Shown here in pieces: positions 1-5,821 of a stretch of DNA of 7,135 nt; within the stretch, counting starts at the first letter, position 1; each line of letters opens with the position of its first letter. Source of the stretch: Bacteroidota bacterium (GTDB taxonomy: Bacteria; Bacteroidota; Ignavibacteria; Ignavibacteriales; Melioribacteraceae); the NCBI GenBank assembly GCA_021812745.1, contig JAKAMS010000126.1, positions 1 through 7,135 of the forward strand, in the 5' to 3' direction. The notes under the pieces were generated by a model that saw only the letters and a list, made by a program, of their open reading frames with translations, was not told where the DNA came from and did no database searches. The position numbers and the translations under genes are program-made.

Positions 1-3
1 CAA

Positions 4-42
4 AAACGAACTTGAAAATATTAAAGTTTTAAGTCAGGTTTG
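4..42 (+). promoter_or_regulatory. Promoter P1, Bacteroidetes-like -33/-7 with phage-specific upstream block
   Basis: The 11-base block AAACGAACTTG (4-14) ends in TTG, followed by exactly 20 bases and then CAGGTTTG (35-42), one base off the Bacteroidetes -7 consensus TAnnTTTG. The same block with the same 20-base gap recurs before 3596 and before 5822, which is the main support. Transcription would start around 46-50, leaving a leader of about 20-25 bases before the gene at 71. The match to the Bacteroidetes primary sigma layout is established knowledge; use by this phage is inferred. Confidence 0.6.
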
Positions 43-70
43 GGGTAAAATAAAAACGTAATAAATCGTA

Positions 71-442
71 ATGAGCAATCCAAATCCAAATCCCAAATAT
101 CAGTTTAAGCCCGGAAATAAAGCTGCTTGTGTAAACAAGGGTAACGTTCAGGTAAAGACGATAATACGTGAAAATATTAAAGATTGGTCAAGGGTTGAGG
201 AACTGATCGAGCGAAACATTCTTGAATTTCTTAACAGCGCGGATGAAAAGACAAGACGCTGGGCTACACAATATTTATCCGAATTTGGGAAAGCCAAAAA
301 GCGCGAGGTAACCGCAACGGTAAAACATGAGGCTGTTAAATTCGATCTTTCTCAACTAAGACCGGATGATCTTGTGCAGCTATCAAATATGCTGAAAAGG
401 ATTCAGAAGCCGGTAGAGGAAAATGCAGAAGCTAATAAATAA
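71..442 (+). CDS. Putative terminase small subunit
   Basis: This 123-residue protein probably recognises phage DNA and hands it to the large terminase encoded downstream. The N-terminus has a low-complexity Asn-Pro run (residues 3-8) and then FKPGNKAACVNKGN (12-25), resembling the FKPGxSGNPKG entry segment (DUF5681-like) found in many small-terminase-like phage proteins. A helical centre follows (about 28-72). The C-terminus FDLSQLRPDDLVQLSNMLKRI (about 91-111) has the 'L..L..eeL..L..ml' pattern typical of small terminase tails that contact the large subunit. The position just upstream of the large terminase supports the call, although about 0.9 kb of other genes intervene. No clear Shine-Dalgarno precedes the ATG; the leader is A/T-rich. 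No catalytic motif is expected. It could instead be an unrelated DNA-binding protein, because small terminases are poorly conserved. Confidence 0.55.
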   Translation: MSNPNPNPKYQFKPGNKAACVNKGNVQVKTIIRENIKDWSRVEELIERNILEFLNSADEKTRRWATQYLSEFGKAKKREVTATVKHEAVKFDLSQLRPDDLVQLSNMLKRIQKPVEENAEANK

Positions 443-468
443 GGCAATCTTAAGCGAAGCCCTTATTA

Positions 469-570
469 ATGATAGTTCAAAATGAGCGTTACAACGCATA
501 TAGGGAAAAGATTGAAAATTGGATTAAAAATAAAGGAAATCCCGATAAGCGTTATAACGTCTATTACTAA
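469..570 (+). CDS. Possible 33-residue peptide, unknown
   Basis: An ATG-started ORF of 33 codons lies in the gap after the small-terminase-like gene. The peptide is hydrophilic and has a natural-looking composition: MIVQNERYNAYREKIENW, then a Lys/Asn-rich stretch, ending KRYNVYY. The motif RYNxY occurs twice (residues 7-11 and 28-32). At DNA level this gives two near-identical palindromic cores, GCGTTACAACGC (486-497) and CGTTATAACG (550-559). The TAA stop (568-570) lies inside the first repeat of the array that follows. No good Shine-Dalgarno is seen. It could be a real small protein, the remnant of a larger gene broken by insertion of the AT-rich block, or chance. The function is not recognised. 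Confidence 0.35.
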   Translation: MIVQNERYNAYREKIENWIKNKGNPDKRYNVYY

Positions 571-627
571 ACAAAAGTTTAGTTGTAGGTAAACAAAAGT
601 TTAGTCCAGGCTAAACAAAAGTTTAGT
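566..627 (+). repeat. Three-copy palindromic repeat array, 22-bp period (operator or iteron candidate)
   Basis: The 16-base unit TAAACAAAAGTTTAGT occurs without a mismatch at 568-583, 590-605 and 612-627, giving an exact 22-bp period with two different 6-base spacers (tgtagg, ccaggc). Each unit is an inverted repeat, TAAAC-AAAA-GTTTA. In the first copy the arms extend to ACTAAAC/GTTTAGT (566-583). A period of 22 bp is about two helical turns, so bound dimers would sit on the same DNA face. The array ends 25 bases before the start codon of a putative winged-helix protein. It may be that protein's operator or an iteron-type replication site. As RNA, the units could also form three short hairpins. 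That it is a repeat is certain; its role is inferred. Confidence 0.9.
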
Positions 628-652
628 AAAATCAAAAACAATAACAAATAAT

Positions 653-1168
653 ATGCCAGAGAAAAAAGAGAGAGTAAATTTAGGGGTAACAGTAAGAGTA
701 ATTCTTACTGATAACAATACTTTTCATCCAGTTTTGTCAGAGCTAATAAGAATTATGAATAAAGAGACAAATGAAATAATACTAAATGGCGAAGTAAAAA
801 ACCGGATAACCGAAATAGTCAAGAAAATACGGAAAATTGAAAATGCCAAAAAGCTTCCTGGAGAAAAAAAAATAAATTTAGATATAGGGAATATCGAAGC
901 ATATATAAATAAATTTGTTCAGCAAGATCATCTGCTAAAAATTGCAGAATCCACCTACATGGTCAATCCACGAACCGCTTTCAACAATGCTAATTATGTG
1001 TTCAAATATCTTGACCAAAAATACCAAGATTTATTAAGCAAAAATTTCCAATTGCTTAACAAAAAGTTAAAAAAGAAAATTCAGGACACAAACGAAGAAA
1101 TCAAACAAGACAAAGTATTAAATAATTTCAAAGATATTCTTAATAACTCAAAACTATTTGAAAGGTAA
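653..1168 (+). CDS. Putative winged-helix DNA-binding protein, RepL-like
   Basis: This is a 171-residue, Lys/Asn/Ile-rich protein. Residues 28-110 fit the winged-helix pattern of plasmid RepL-type replication proteins: helix LSELIRIMNK (28-37), strand NEIIL (40-44), a second helix (46-60), an inserted basic linker (61-75), a candidate recognition helix LDIGNIEAYINKFVQQ (76-91), and the wing LLKIAESTYMVNP (94-106). The YMVNPRTAF stretch (102-110) resembles the 'Y-x-x-NP-x-x-F' ending of that fold. The C-terminus (112-171) is a charged helical or coiled-coil tail. No Shine-Dalgarno is seen, and the leader is A/T-rich. It lies just downstream of the 22-bp repeat array and 2 bases before the next gene. 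Composition is far more AT-rich than the terminase: 12 G/C in bases 1021-1080 against 28 in 2101-2160. This suggests separate acquisition. It could equally be an autoregulator unrelated to replication; family assignment is by eye. Confidence 0.4.
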   Translation: MPEKKERVNLGVTVRVILTDNNTFHPVLSELIRIMNKETNEIILNGEVKNRITEIVKKIRKIENAKKLPGEKKINLDIGNIEAYINKFVQQDHLLKIAESTYMVNPRTAFNNANYVFKYLDQKYQDLLSKNFQLLNKKLKKKIQDTNEEIKQDKVLNNFKDILNNSKLFER

Positions 1169-1170
1169 TT

Positions 1171-1371
1171 ATGAATGAAATATTTAAATTTTTATTAGAA
1201 AAGGTAGGAGATAACGGCTTTACTAATTTCATGATAACAATTGACAAAGACAAAAAAGAGGTTGTAATCGAAGATATGTTTAATGTAACCTTTGCGCGTG
1301 TTTATAAGTATGACAATAATTTTAATTTTACCTTAATTGAAGAAACGGAATATACGAGCGAGGATGATTGA
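1171..1371 (+). CDS. Small acidic hypothetical protein
   Basis: A 66-residue protein I do not recognise. It starts with an amphipathic helix (NEIFKFLLEKVG), continues with predicted strands (FMITIDKDKKEVVIEDMF, VTFARVYKYD), and ends with an acidic tail, EETEYTSEDD. It looks like a compact alpha-beta protein with no membrane segment and no Cys pair. A good Shine-Dalgarno, AAAGG (1161-1165), lies 5 bases before the ATG. The gene follows the RepL-like gene after 2 bases and shares its AT-rich composition, so the two probably form one unit. Its last 8 bases overlap the large terminase start, suggesting translational coupling into the terminase. It may be a partner or modulator of the preceding DNA-binding protein, but nothing in the sequence shows this. 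Confidence 0.7.
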   Translation: MNEIFKFLLEKVGDNGFTNFMITIDKDKKEVVIEDMFNVTFARVYKYDNNFNFTLIEETEYTSEDD

Positions 1372-2935
1372 CCTTCCGGTAAATATTGACGAAACTTTAT
1401 TCCACGCCGTTGAGATTGAACGCTGCAGGCGTGATCCTCTGTATTTCATTCAAGAATATGTAAAGATTGAGGATAGAGATGTTGAGGGCATAGTAATTCC
1501 CTTTCAGCTTTGGAATGCACAGAAAGAAGCGTTAGAATCATTTTTAAGCGAGCGATTGATTCAGATAATGAAGGCTAACCAACTTGGTTTAACATGGCTT
1601 ATCATTGCTTACGCTGTTTGGCGAATGAGATTTAATGCAGGTTATTCTGTTAAGGCAATTTCGGACACAGAGACAAAGGCTGCCGAAATTATCAGGCGTG
1701 TTGATTTTATTCTGAGGCACTTACCCAATTGGTTAATATCTGAAGATAAGACGGCTGATGTTTGGTATGAATCGACATCATTAACGGTTACGGTCCATCA
1801 TAAAGGCAAGGAAGACGCAACAATTCAAGCGTTCACGAGTTCACCGAAAGTAGCTGCTTCATTTACGGCTAATCTGTTTTTATTCGATGAATGGGCTTTA
1901 CAGGAATATGCCGCCGAGATTTGGACTTATGCCTTTCCTACGATTAATAGACCGACTGGAGGGCAAGTAATAGGAATATCGACAATAGAGCGCGGAACTT
2001 TATTTGAGGATATTTGGCGTAATAATAAGGCATTTAAGAAGATTTTCTTAGGTTGGTATTCAGATCCACGCAGAGATAAGGCTTGGTATGATAACACAGT
2101 CCAACAATTAGGCAGAGATGAGACGTTGAAGCATTATCCGGCTACACCTGAGGAAGCATTAGCAATTCCTGGAGGAGCCTTCTTTGATAACTTTAATAGC
2201 TTGGTACATATCCGCAATAAGGCAATAATTGAAAGCTGGTACCGAAAGTACAGATGTTTGGACTATGGTTTGGATATGCTCGCTTGTTATTTTATTTATG
2301 TTGATGGTTACGGCAGGGCAAGAATTTACAAAGAGATTCATAAGCCTAATTTGGTTATTAGCGAAGCAGCTTATGAGATACTGAAGGAATCTGGGGCGAA
2401 GGTTCCGGAGGATGTAAATAAGTGGAACGGACTAAGTAAGGAAGAAAAACAAAAGATTGCGGATACTTCAACAGAAAAGTTCCTTGTAACCTATGCGCCT
2501 ATTGATATGTTTGCCAGGGCAAAAGATACGGGTAAATCCTTAGATATGACATGGCAAGAGAACTGTATAACTTTGTCTAAGGTTGATAACAAACTTGAGG
2601 CTGGATGCGCGAAGATGAAGCAGTGGCTTAATCCTTATGTTACAAAGGACGTACAAACGTCAGAGGAATACACAACCGCTAATTTAACAATTGACAGAGA
2701 TGCAGCGCCTAAATTAGTTGAATCTTTGTTAAACATACAAAAGGATAAGCGAAATCCGAATATATGGAGTAATGAACCGCACGTATTAACACACTCTGTT
2801 ACCGCTATTATGTACTTCTGCACAGAGTATGCGATACCGGCGGTGGAAGATAAGCCCAATCCTTTAAAATGGCTTGAGGACTTGATTAAAGAGAAAAACA
2901 AGAAAAAATTAAAAACAACGAGCATGAGCAGATGA
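1364..2935 (+). CDS. Terminase large subunit (packaging ATPase-nuclease)
   Basis: A 523-residue DNA packaging motor that translocates DNA through the portal and cuts it. The ATPase domain has a deviant Walker A, KANQLGLTW (70-78), with the lysine at the front of the loop as in lambda-type terminases. It also has Walker B LFLFDEW (171-177, D175 with likely catalytic E176) and motif III GISTI (204-208). The linker YPATPEEALAIPGGAFFD (258-275) is typical of the family. The RNase-H-like nuclease domain shows D300 (CLDYGLD) and D381 (APIDMFAR). The usual third acidic position, in the D-x-x-D-A-x-x-Y helix, is replaced by THSVTAIMYF (476-485). I chose ATG 1364, not the in-frame TTG at 1337, because GAGCGAGG lies directly upstream and the protein then starts where homologues usually start. 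The gene overlaps its upstream neighbour by 8 bases and its downstream neighbour by 4. Confidence 0.92.
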   Translation: MIDLPVNIDETLFHAVEIERCRRDPLYFIQEYVKIEDRDVEGIVIPFQLWNAQKEALESFLSERLIQIMKANQLGLTWLIIAYAVWRMRFNAGYSVKAISDTETKAAEIIRRVDFILRHLPNWLISEDKTADVWYESTSLTVTVHHKGKEDATIQAFTSSPKVAASFTANLFLFDEWALQEYAAEIWTYAFPTINRPTGGQVIGISTIERGTLFEDIWRNNKAFKKIFLGWYSDPRRDKAWYDNTVQQLGRDETLKHYPATPEEALAIPGGAFFDNFNSLVHIRNKAIIESWYRKYRCLDYGLDMLACYFIYVDGYGRARIYKEIHKPNLVISEAAYEILKESGAKVPEDVNKWNGLSKEEKQKIADTSTEKFLVTYAPIDMFARAKDTGKSLDMTWQENCITLSKVDNKLEAGCAKMKQWLNPYVTKDVQTSEEYTTANLTIDRDAAPKLVESLLNIQKDKRNPNIWSNEPHVLTHSVTAIMYFCTEYAIPAVEDKPNPLKWLEDLIKEKNKKKLKTTSMSR

Positions 2936-3249
2936 AAAACTACTACTATTTAATAGCAGCACTTATATTTGCAATTATTAAGGGCTTGTATGATAACCGG
3001 AAAGCAAAGAAGCAATACGGAGCCTACAGGGTTACTTATAGCTGCCATGGATACTTTAACCACGAGCATAGGTTTGATTTTACTTCCAGAATATGCAAAC
3101 TGTTCCAGGAAATTGTGAACATGAAAGTGTTACATCCGTTTTTACTGAAGAAATTTAATCCTAAAAAATATTTAAAAATAAAACTTGCAATGAAGTATGG
3201 CAGACGTGCTTTAATTAGGCGAGTTAAGAAAGGACAGAAGGCGATCTAA
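2932..3249 (+). CDS. Small membrane-anchored basic protein, unknown
   Basis: A 105-residue protein with one N-terminal hydrophobic segment, YYYLIAALIFAIIKGLY (residues 4-20), directly followed by the positive cluster DNRKAKK. By the positive-inside rule the C-terminal part should face the cytoplasm. The remainder is strongly basic with aromatic residues and ends RRALIRRVKKGQKAI; only one or two His/Cys pairs are visible and there is no clear metal site. The start ATG overlaps the terminase stop (ATGA), so translation is probably coupled to the terminase. The next gene starts within its stop codon (TAATG). Lying between terminase and portal it could help packaging or membrane association, or be an accessory gene. 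It lacks the features of a holin (one membrane segment only) or of a spanin (orientation appears inverted). No family is recognised. Confidence 0.75.
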   Translation: MKNYYYLIAALIFAIIKGLYDNRKAKKQYGAYRVTYSCHGYFNHEHRFDFTSRICKLFQEIVNMKVLHPFLLKKFNPKKYLKIKLAMKYGRRALIRRVKKGQKAI

Positions 3250-3473
3250 TGCCACTATATGACTATAAATGCCCACAAGGACACCGCTTTGAGGCTACGG
3301 CAAAGATGAGTGATATGAGTAAACGAGAATGCCCGGAATGCCATGAGATGGCAAAGAGACAAATATCTGCGCCTAACAGCACATTTAAGCTGAGACCAGG
3401 CGAAAGTTATCTTGACACTAAAAGCTTTAATCATCTTACGGGTAAGAACCACACAAATAGGAGACCGGAATAA
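3249..3473 (+). CDS. FmdB-family zinc ribbon protein
   Basis: A 74-residue protein whose first 41 residues match the FmdB zinc-ribbon pattern MPxYxYxC...HxFE...CPxC. Likely zinc ligands are C8, H12, C28 and C31. The first knuckle is C-P-Q-G-H, with His in place of the usual second Cys, a variant that also occurs in this family. The tail (42-74) is polar and probably disordered. FmdB-type ribbons are small putative regulators or nucleic-acid-binding modules and are common as short phage genes near terminase and portal genes; a specific function is not known. Shine-Dalgarno AGAAGG (3236-3241) lies 7 bases before the ATG, which overlaps the previous stop by one base. The stop codon abuts promoter P2, so this is probably the last gene of the terminase unit. 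Confidence 0.8.
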   Translation: MPLYDYKCPQGHRFEATAKMSDMSKRECPECHEMAKRQISAPNSTFKLRPGESYLDTKSFNHLTGKNHTNRRPE

Positions 3474-3510
3474 ACGAACTTGAAAAAAAAGAAGGCGAGA
3501 AGTATATTCG
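3472..3510 (+). promoter_or_regulatory. Promoter P2 upstream of the portal gene
   Basis: AAACGAACTTG (3472-3482) starts within the stop codon of the zinc-ribbon gene. Exactly 20 bases later comes TATATTCG (3503-3510), which matches TAnnTTTG at all but one fixed position. Block and spacing equal those of P1 and P3. A start near 3515 would give a leader of about 80 bases containing the hairpin at 3567-3595 and leading to the portal gene. Confidence 0.6.
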
Positions 3511-3566
3511 GGCGGTTAATAACGTGAAATTGAAATGAAATTAAAACTTAACATAAGAACAACCCT

Positions 3567-3595
3567 ACCGGGACTCTTCCAAATGGAGTTCCGGT
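3567..3595 (+). promoter_or_regulatory. RNA hairpin sequestering the portal ribosome binding site
   Basis: ACCGGGACTC (3567-3576) pairs with GAGTTCCGGT (3586-3595), giving 10 base pairs including one G-U, around a 9-base loop. The last paired base is immediately before the portal ATG at 3596. The Shine-Dalgarno GGAG (3585-3588), 7 bases from the ATG, lies mostly in the 3' arm, so the folded form should limit ribosome access. No U-run follows, so it is not an intrinsic terminator. Translational control of the portal is inferred. Confidence 0.6.
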
Positions 3596-5725
3596 ATGGC
3601 AGAAGTAAAGCTTTTATCTAAGAAATCAAATAATCTTTTGATGGGGACAAAAAATGAGAATGTTGACCTCATTTCTTACGTTACGGGCAGAGAAAACGAT
3701 TATCAAAAAGAATTTACTAATTACTTCAAAGAATCCCTCCAGAACTACAAACGAGTAGCCGGATACATCTACAGCAAAGCGGACCTGGCAAAACTGAACG
3801 AAGAGGAAAGACCTTCACACGTTTATAACTTGCTTTTGCCTAAGATAATGAACCTTGCAGGCAGCTTCCTTGATAACCAAAGCAAAGTAGAAGCCGATCC
3901 AAGAACGCCGGGTGACTTTGGGATGGCTAATATACTTACCGATCTTTTGGATTATGTTCATTATACCGCAAATGACTTGCCTACGATAATGACCGCAGCT
4001 TACCTATGCTCTACTATTGGACGTGTAGGCTGGGTTTATGGCGATTACAGTTACGAGAAAGACAGAGAAGGCGTATTTACTATTCAGATTTATGACCCCT
4101 TTAGGCTGATGTGGAATACAGCTACACCGATTAAAGAATTTAGAAAATGCGATACGATAATTGATAGGGCTTGGTACAGCTTAGAGGAAATATTAACACT
4201 ATTCGCAAATGATGACCAGGACAAATATGATGAGATTATGGAAAAGGGAAAGATGTACTTTGGCGAAGATCCGCAAACGCATAACGTACTTAATCCAATT
4301 GAGCGTATAACAGGCAATGACATATCATATCCGGGAGAAGATCAAGGTTATGATTCGGTAACGAGGATGATAGACAACTTTGTCTATAACAATCAGAATT
4401 ACTTTGACAGCTATAGAAATCTGTTTAAGGTTACTGAAGTTCACTACAGGAAAGTGGAGAAGGTATTGCAGCTTTGGGATTATAGGACTGCTCAGTGGTA
4501 TAATATATCAAAGGCAGTGAATCTTTCGAAAGACGGTAGAAAATACGACACCGCGAAAATGGAAATGGTAAGGGCAGCATTTCCGGACAGCAAAATAATT
4601 AATACATCCCAATTAACTACGTGGCAAAGTGCGGTTTGTCCGGCACTCAATATGGTATTACACGATGAGCCTTATACAGTGCAGAACGGATATATGAAGC
4701 CGATTCCGATATTCTGTTTTGACTTTGGTATGGATAGCATGGATTGGAAGTCTTATGTAGATCACTTAGCTGATCCGGTAGCATCTTTTAACGTGGATAT
4801 GAACACGATGCAGACTTATTTTATGAAGGTTGCGAGCGGCGAAACATGGTATGAGGAAGGCGCTTTAGGAAAGCATGAAGATGAGTTTAAAGAAAATAAA
4901 ATCGGCGCGGTAAAACCAGTTGAACCGGGCGGATTAGCTAAAATCAAAAGACTTGATCCTCCGAAATTACCTTCGGGATTAACCCAGTTAAATCAATTTA
5001 AGATGGGAATGATAAATGATATTTCCGCAATTGGTCTTAACGCAATGGGACAGCGGGAAACATCTCACGAACCGGCTGCGGCGATAAGACAAAGGATTGC
5101 ACAGACTGATTTGATGCAGGCTTATGTACAGAATAATGCTGTAAATGCACTTTTGATACTTGGAAGAAATACGCTTGATTATACTTTGGCTTATTTTACA
5201 CCAGGAAGAATAATTAAAATTACACGAGATGAGACAAATCCTTATTGGCTTGAGATAAATGAGGACGCAATAAGAAAAATAACATACAGCAGGCAAGGCG
5301 AGTTTTTAGGCGAGGAAATCATTCCGGGGAATGTTAAGAATACACAAGTTGATATTATTCTTTCTAAGGCTCCCTTTGGACAGAACCAGAAACTGCAAGA
5401 ATTCCAGATGATGATGACAATAGCGGAGTTCTTAAGTAAGCTTAATCCTCAGTTGGTTAATCCGGAATTACTTGTTAAGAGCGCGCCGCTGAAGAATAGA
5501 GACGAATGGCTGGCATATATCAGGTCCGTAATGGGTGACATTATGCAGAAGACAGAACAGCAGCTTGCAATGACGAACAAAGCCAACGCAATGAGGATAG
5601 CGCAGGAGAATATGTCTTTGAGAGAGAAGCAGCTTGGTTTACAGCAGAAGCAGCAGAACGTTGACTTAGGGAATATCATAAACAGCACGGTAGCAATGGC
5701 AAGCAGCAGCGTACCGATGCAATAA
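3596..5725 (+). CDS. Portal protein, P22-like
   Basis: A 709-residue protein expected to form the dodecameric ring at one capsid vertex through which the terminase pumps DNA. Its length matches P22-type portals (about 700 residues) and exceeds typical 400-500-residue HK97 or lambda forms. The segment NLLLPKIMNLAGSFLDNQSK (78-97), followed by VEADPRT, is typical of the P22 family. So is the alpha-beta region in which an Asp-Leu-Leu-Asp-Tyr helix (116-120) leads to GRVGWVYGDY (142-151) and IQIYDPFRLMWN (163-174). The C-terminal part (about 640-690) is a Gln/Lys-rich helix or coiled coil, possibly the barrel end. It has its own promoter (P2) and a structured ribosome binding site, which could set portal dosage: one ring per capsid needs little product. 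GGAG at 3585-3588 supports the start. No frameshift or internal truncation is seen. Confidence 0.85.
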   Translation: MAEVKLLSKKSNNLLMGTKNENVDLISYVTGRENDYQKEFTNYFKESLQNYKRVAGYIYSKADLAKLNEEERPSHVYNLLLPKIMNLAGSFLDNQSKVEADPRTPGDFGMANILTDLLDYVHYTANDLPTIMTAAYLCSTIGRVGWVYGDYSYEKDREGVFTIQIYDPFRLMWNTATPIKEFRKCDTIIDRAWYSLEEILTLFANDDQDKYDEIMEKGKMYFGEDPQTHNVLNPIERITGNDISYPGEDQGYDSVTRMIDNFVYNNQNYFDSYRNLFKVTEVHYRKVEKVLQLWDYRTAQWYNISKAVNLSKDGRKYDTAKMEMVRAAFPDSKIINTSQLTTWQSAVCPALNMVLHDEPYTVQNGYMKPIPIFCFDFGMDSMDWKSYVDHLADPVASFNVDMNTMQTYFMKVASGETWYEEGALGKHEDEFKENKIGAVKPVEPGGLAKIKRLDPPKLPSGLTQLNQFKMGMINDISAIGLNAMGQRETSHEPAAAIRQRIAQTDLMQAYVQNNAVNALLILGRNTLDYTLAYFTPGRIIKITRDETNPYWLEINEDAIRKITYSRQGEFLGEEIIPGNVKNTQVDIILSKAPFGQNQKLQEFQMMMTIAEFLSKLNPQLVNPELLVKSAPLKNRDEWLAYIRSVMGDIMQKTEQQLAMTNKANAMRIAQENMSLREKQLGLQQKQQNVDLGNIINSTVAMASSSVPMQ

Positions 5726-5743
5726 CGAACCTAATTATCCCAA

Positions 5744-5782
5744 AAACGAACTTGTTTAAAAATAAATAAGTAAACAAGTTTG
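5744..5782 (+). promoter_or_regulatory. Promoter P3 upstream of the accessory gene run
   Basis: AAACGAACTTG (5744-5754), 20 bases, then CAAGTTTG (5775-5782): the same block, the same spacing, and a -7 box differing by one base from that of P1. Transcription would start near 5788, giving a leader of about 34 bases before the ATG at 5822. The two boxes are also the arms of an inverted repeat, so an operator or RNA hairpin may overlap the promoter. Confidence 0.6.
5747..5782 (+). repeat. Inverted repeat overlapping promoter P3
   Basis: AACTTGTTTA (5749-5758) and TAAACAAGTT (5771-5780) are perfect 10-base inverted repeats around a 12-base AT-only loop except for one G. As RNA the stem extends by a G-U and a C-G pair to 5747-5782. 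The downstream arm holds AAAC-AA-GTTT, a shortened form of the TAAAC-AAAA-GTTTA unit in the array at 566-627. It lacks an adjacent U-run, so I do not call it a terminator for the portal gene. An operator is possible. Confidence 0.7.
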
Positions 5783-5821
5783 CTGTGTAATTTTATTAAG
5801 AATAATCCCAAAGGAACTCAG

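Noticed and set aside
566..627. CRISPR array
   Set aside because: Spacers are only 6 bases and units 16 bases with a 22-bp period; this fits operators or iterons, not CRISPR.
1337..1363. Upstream TTG start for the large terminase
   Set aside because: It would add nine residues inside the previous gene; ATG 1364 has a better upstream purine run and matches the usual protein start.
2159..2341. Minus-strand ORFs within the terminase gene (2159-2341 and 2635-2925)
   Set aside because: They are antisense to a well-supported terminase and have no ribosome binding site or recognisable protein features.
3255..3452. Minus-strand ORF opposite the zinc-ribbon gene
   Set aside because: It is fully antisense to a conserved FmdB ribbon; its composition is explained by the complementary strand.
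4090..5688. Minus-strand ORFs within the portal gene (4090-4323, 4988-5296, 5449-5688)
   Set aside because: They are antisense to the portal; the Cys/Ser/Ile-rich translations are typical of shadow frames.
5723..5761. Additional promoter copy beginning TAACGAACC after the portal stop
   Set aside because: It lacks TTG at the right place, and the expected -7 position (5754-5761) has no TAnnTTTG-like sequence.
5747..5800. Intrinsic terminator after the portal gene
   Set aside because: The stem is AT-rich and not directly followed by a U-run; overlap with the promoter boxes explains it better.
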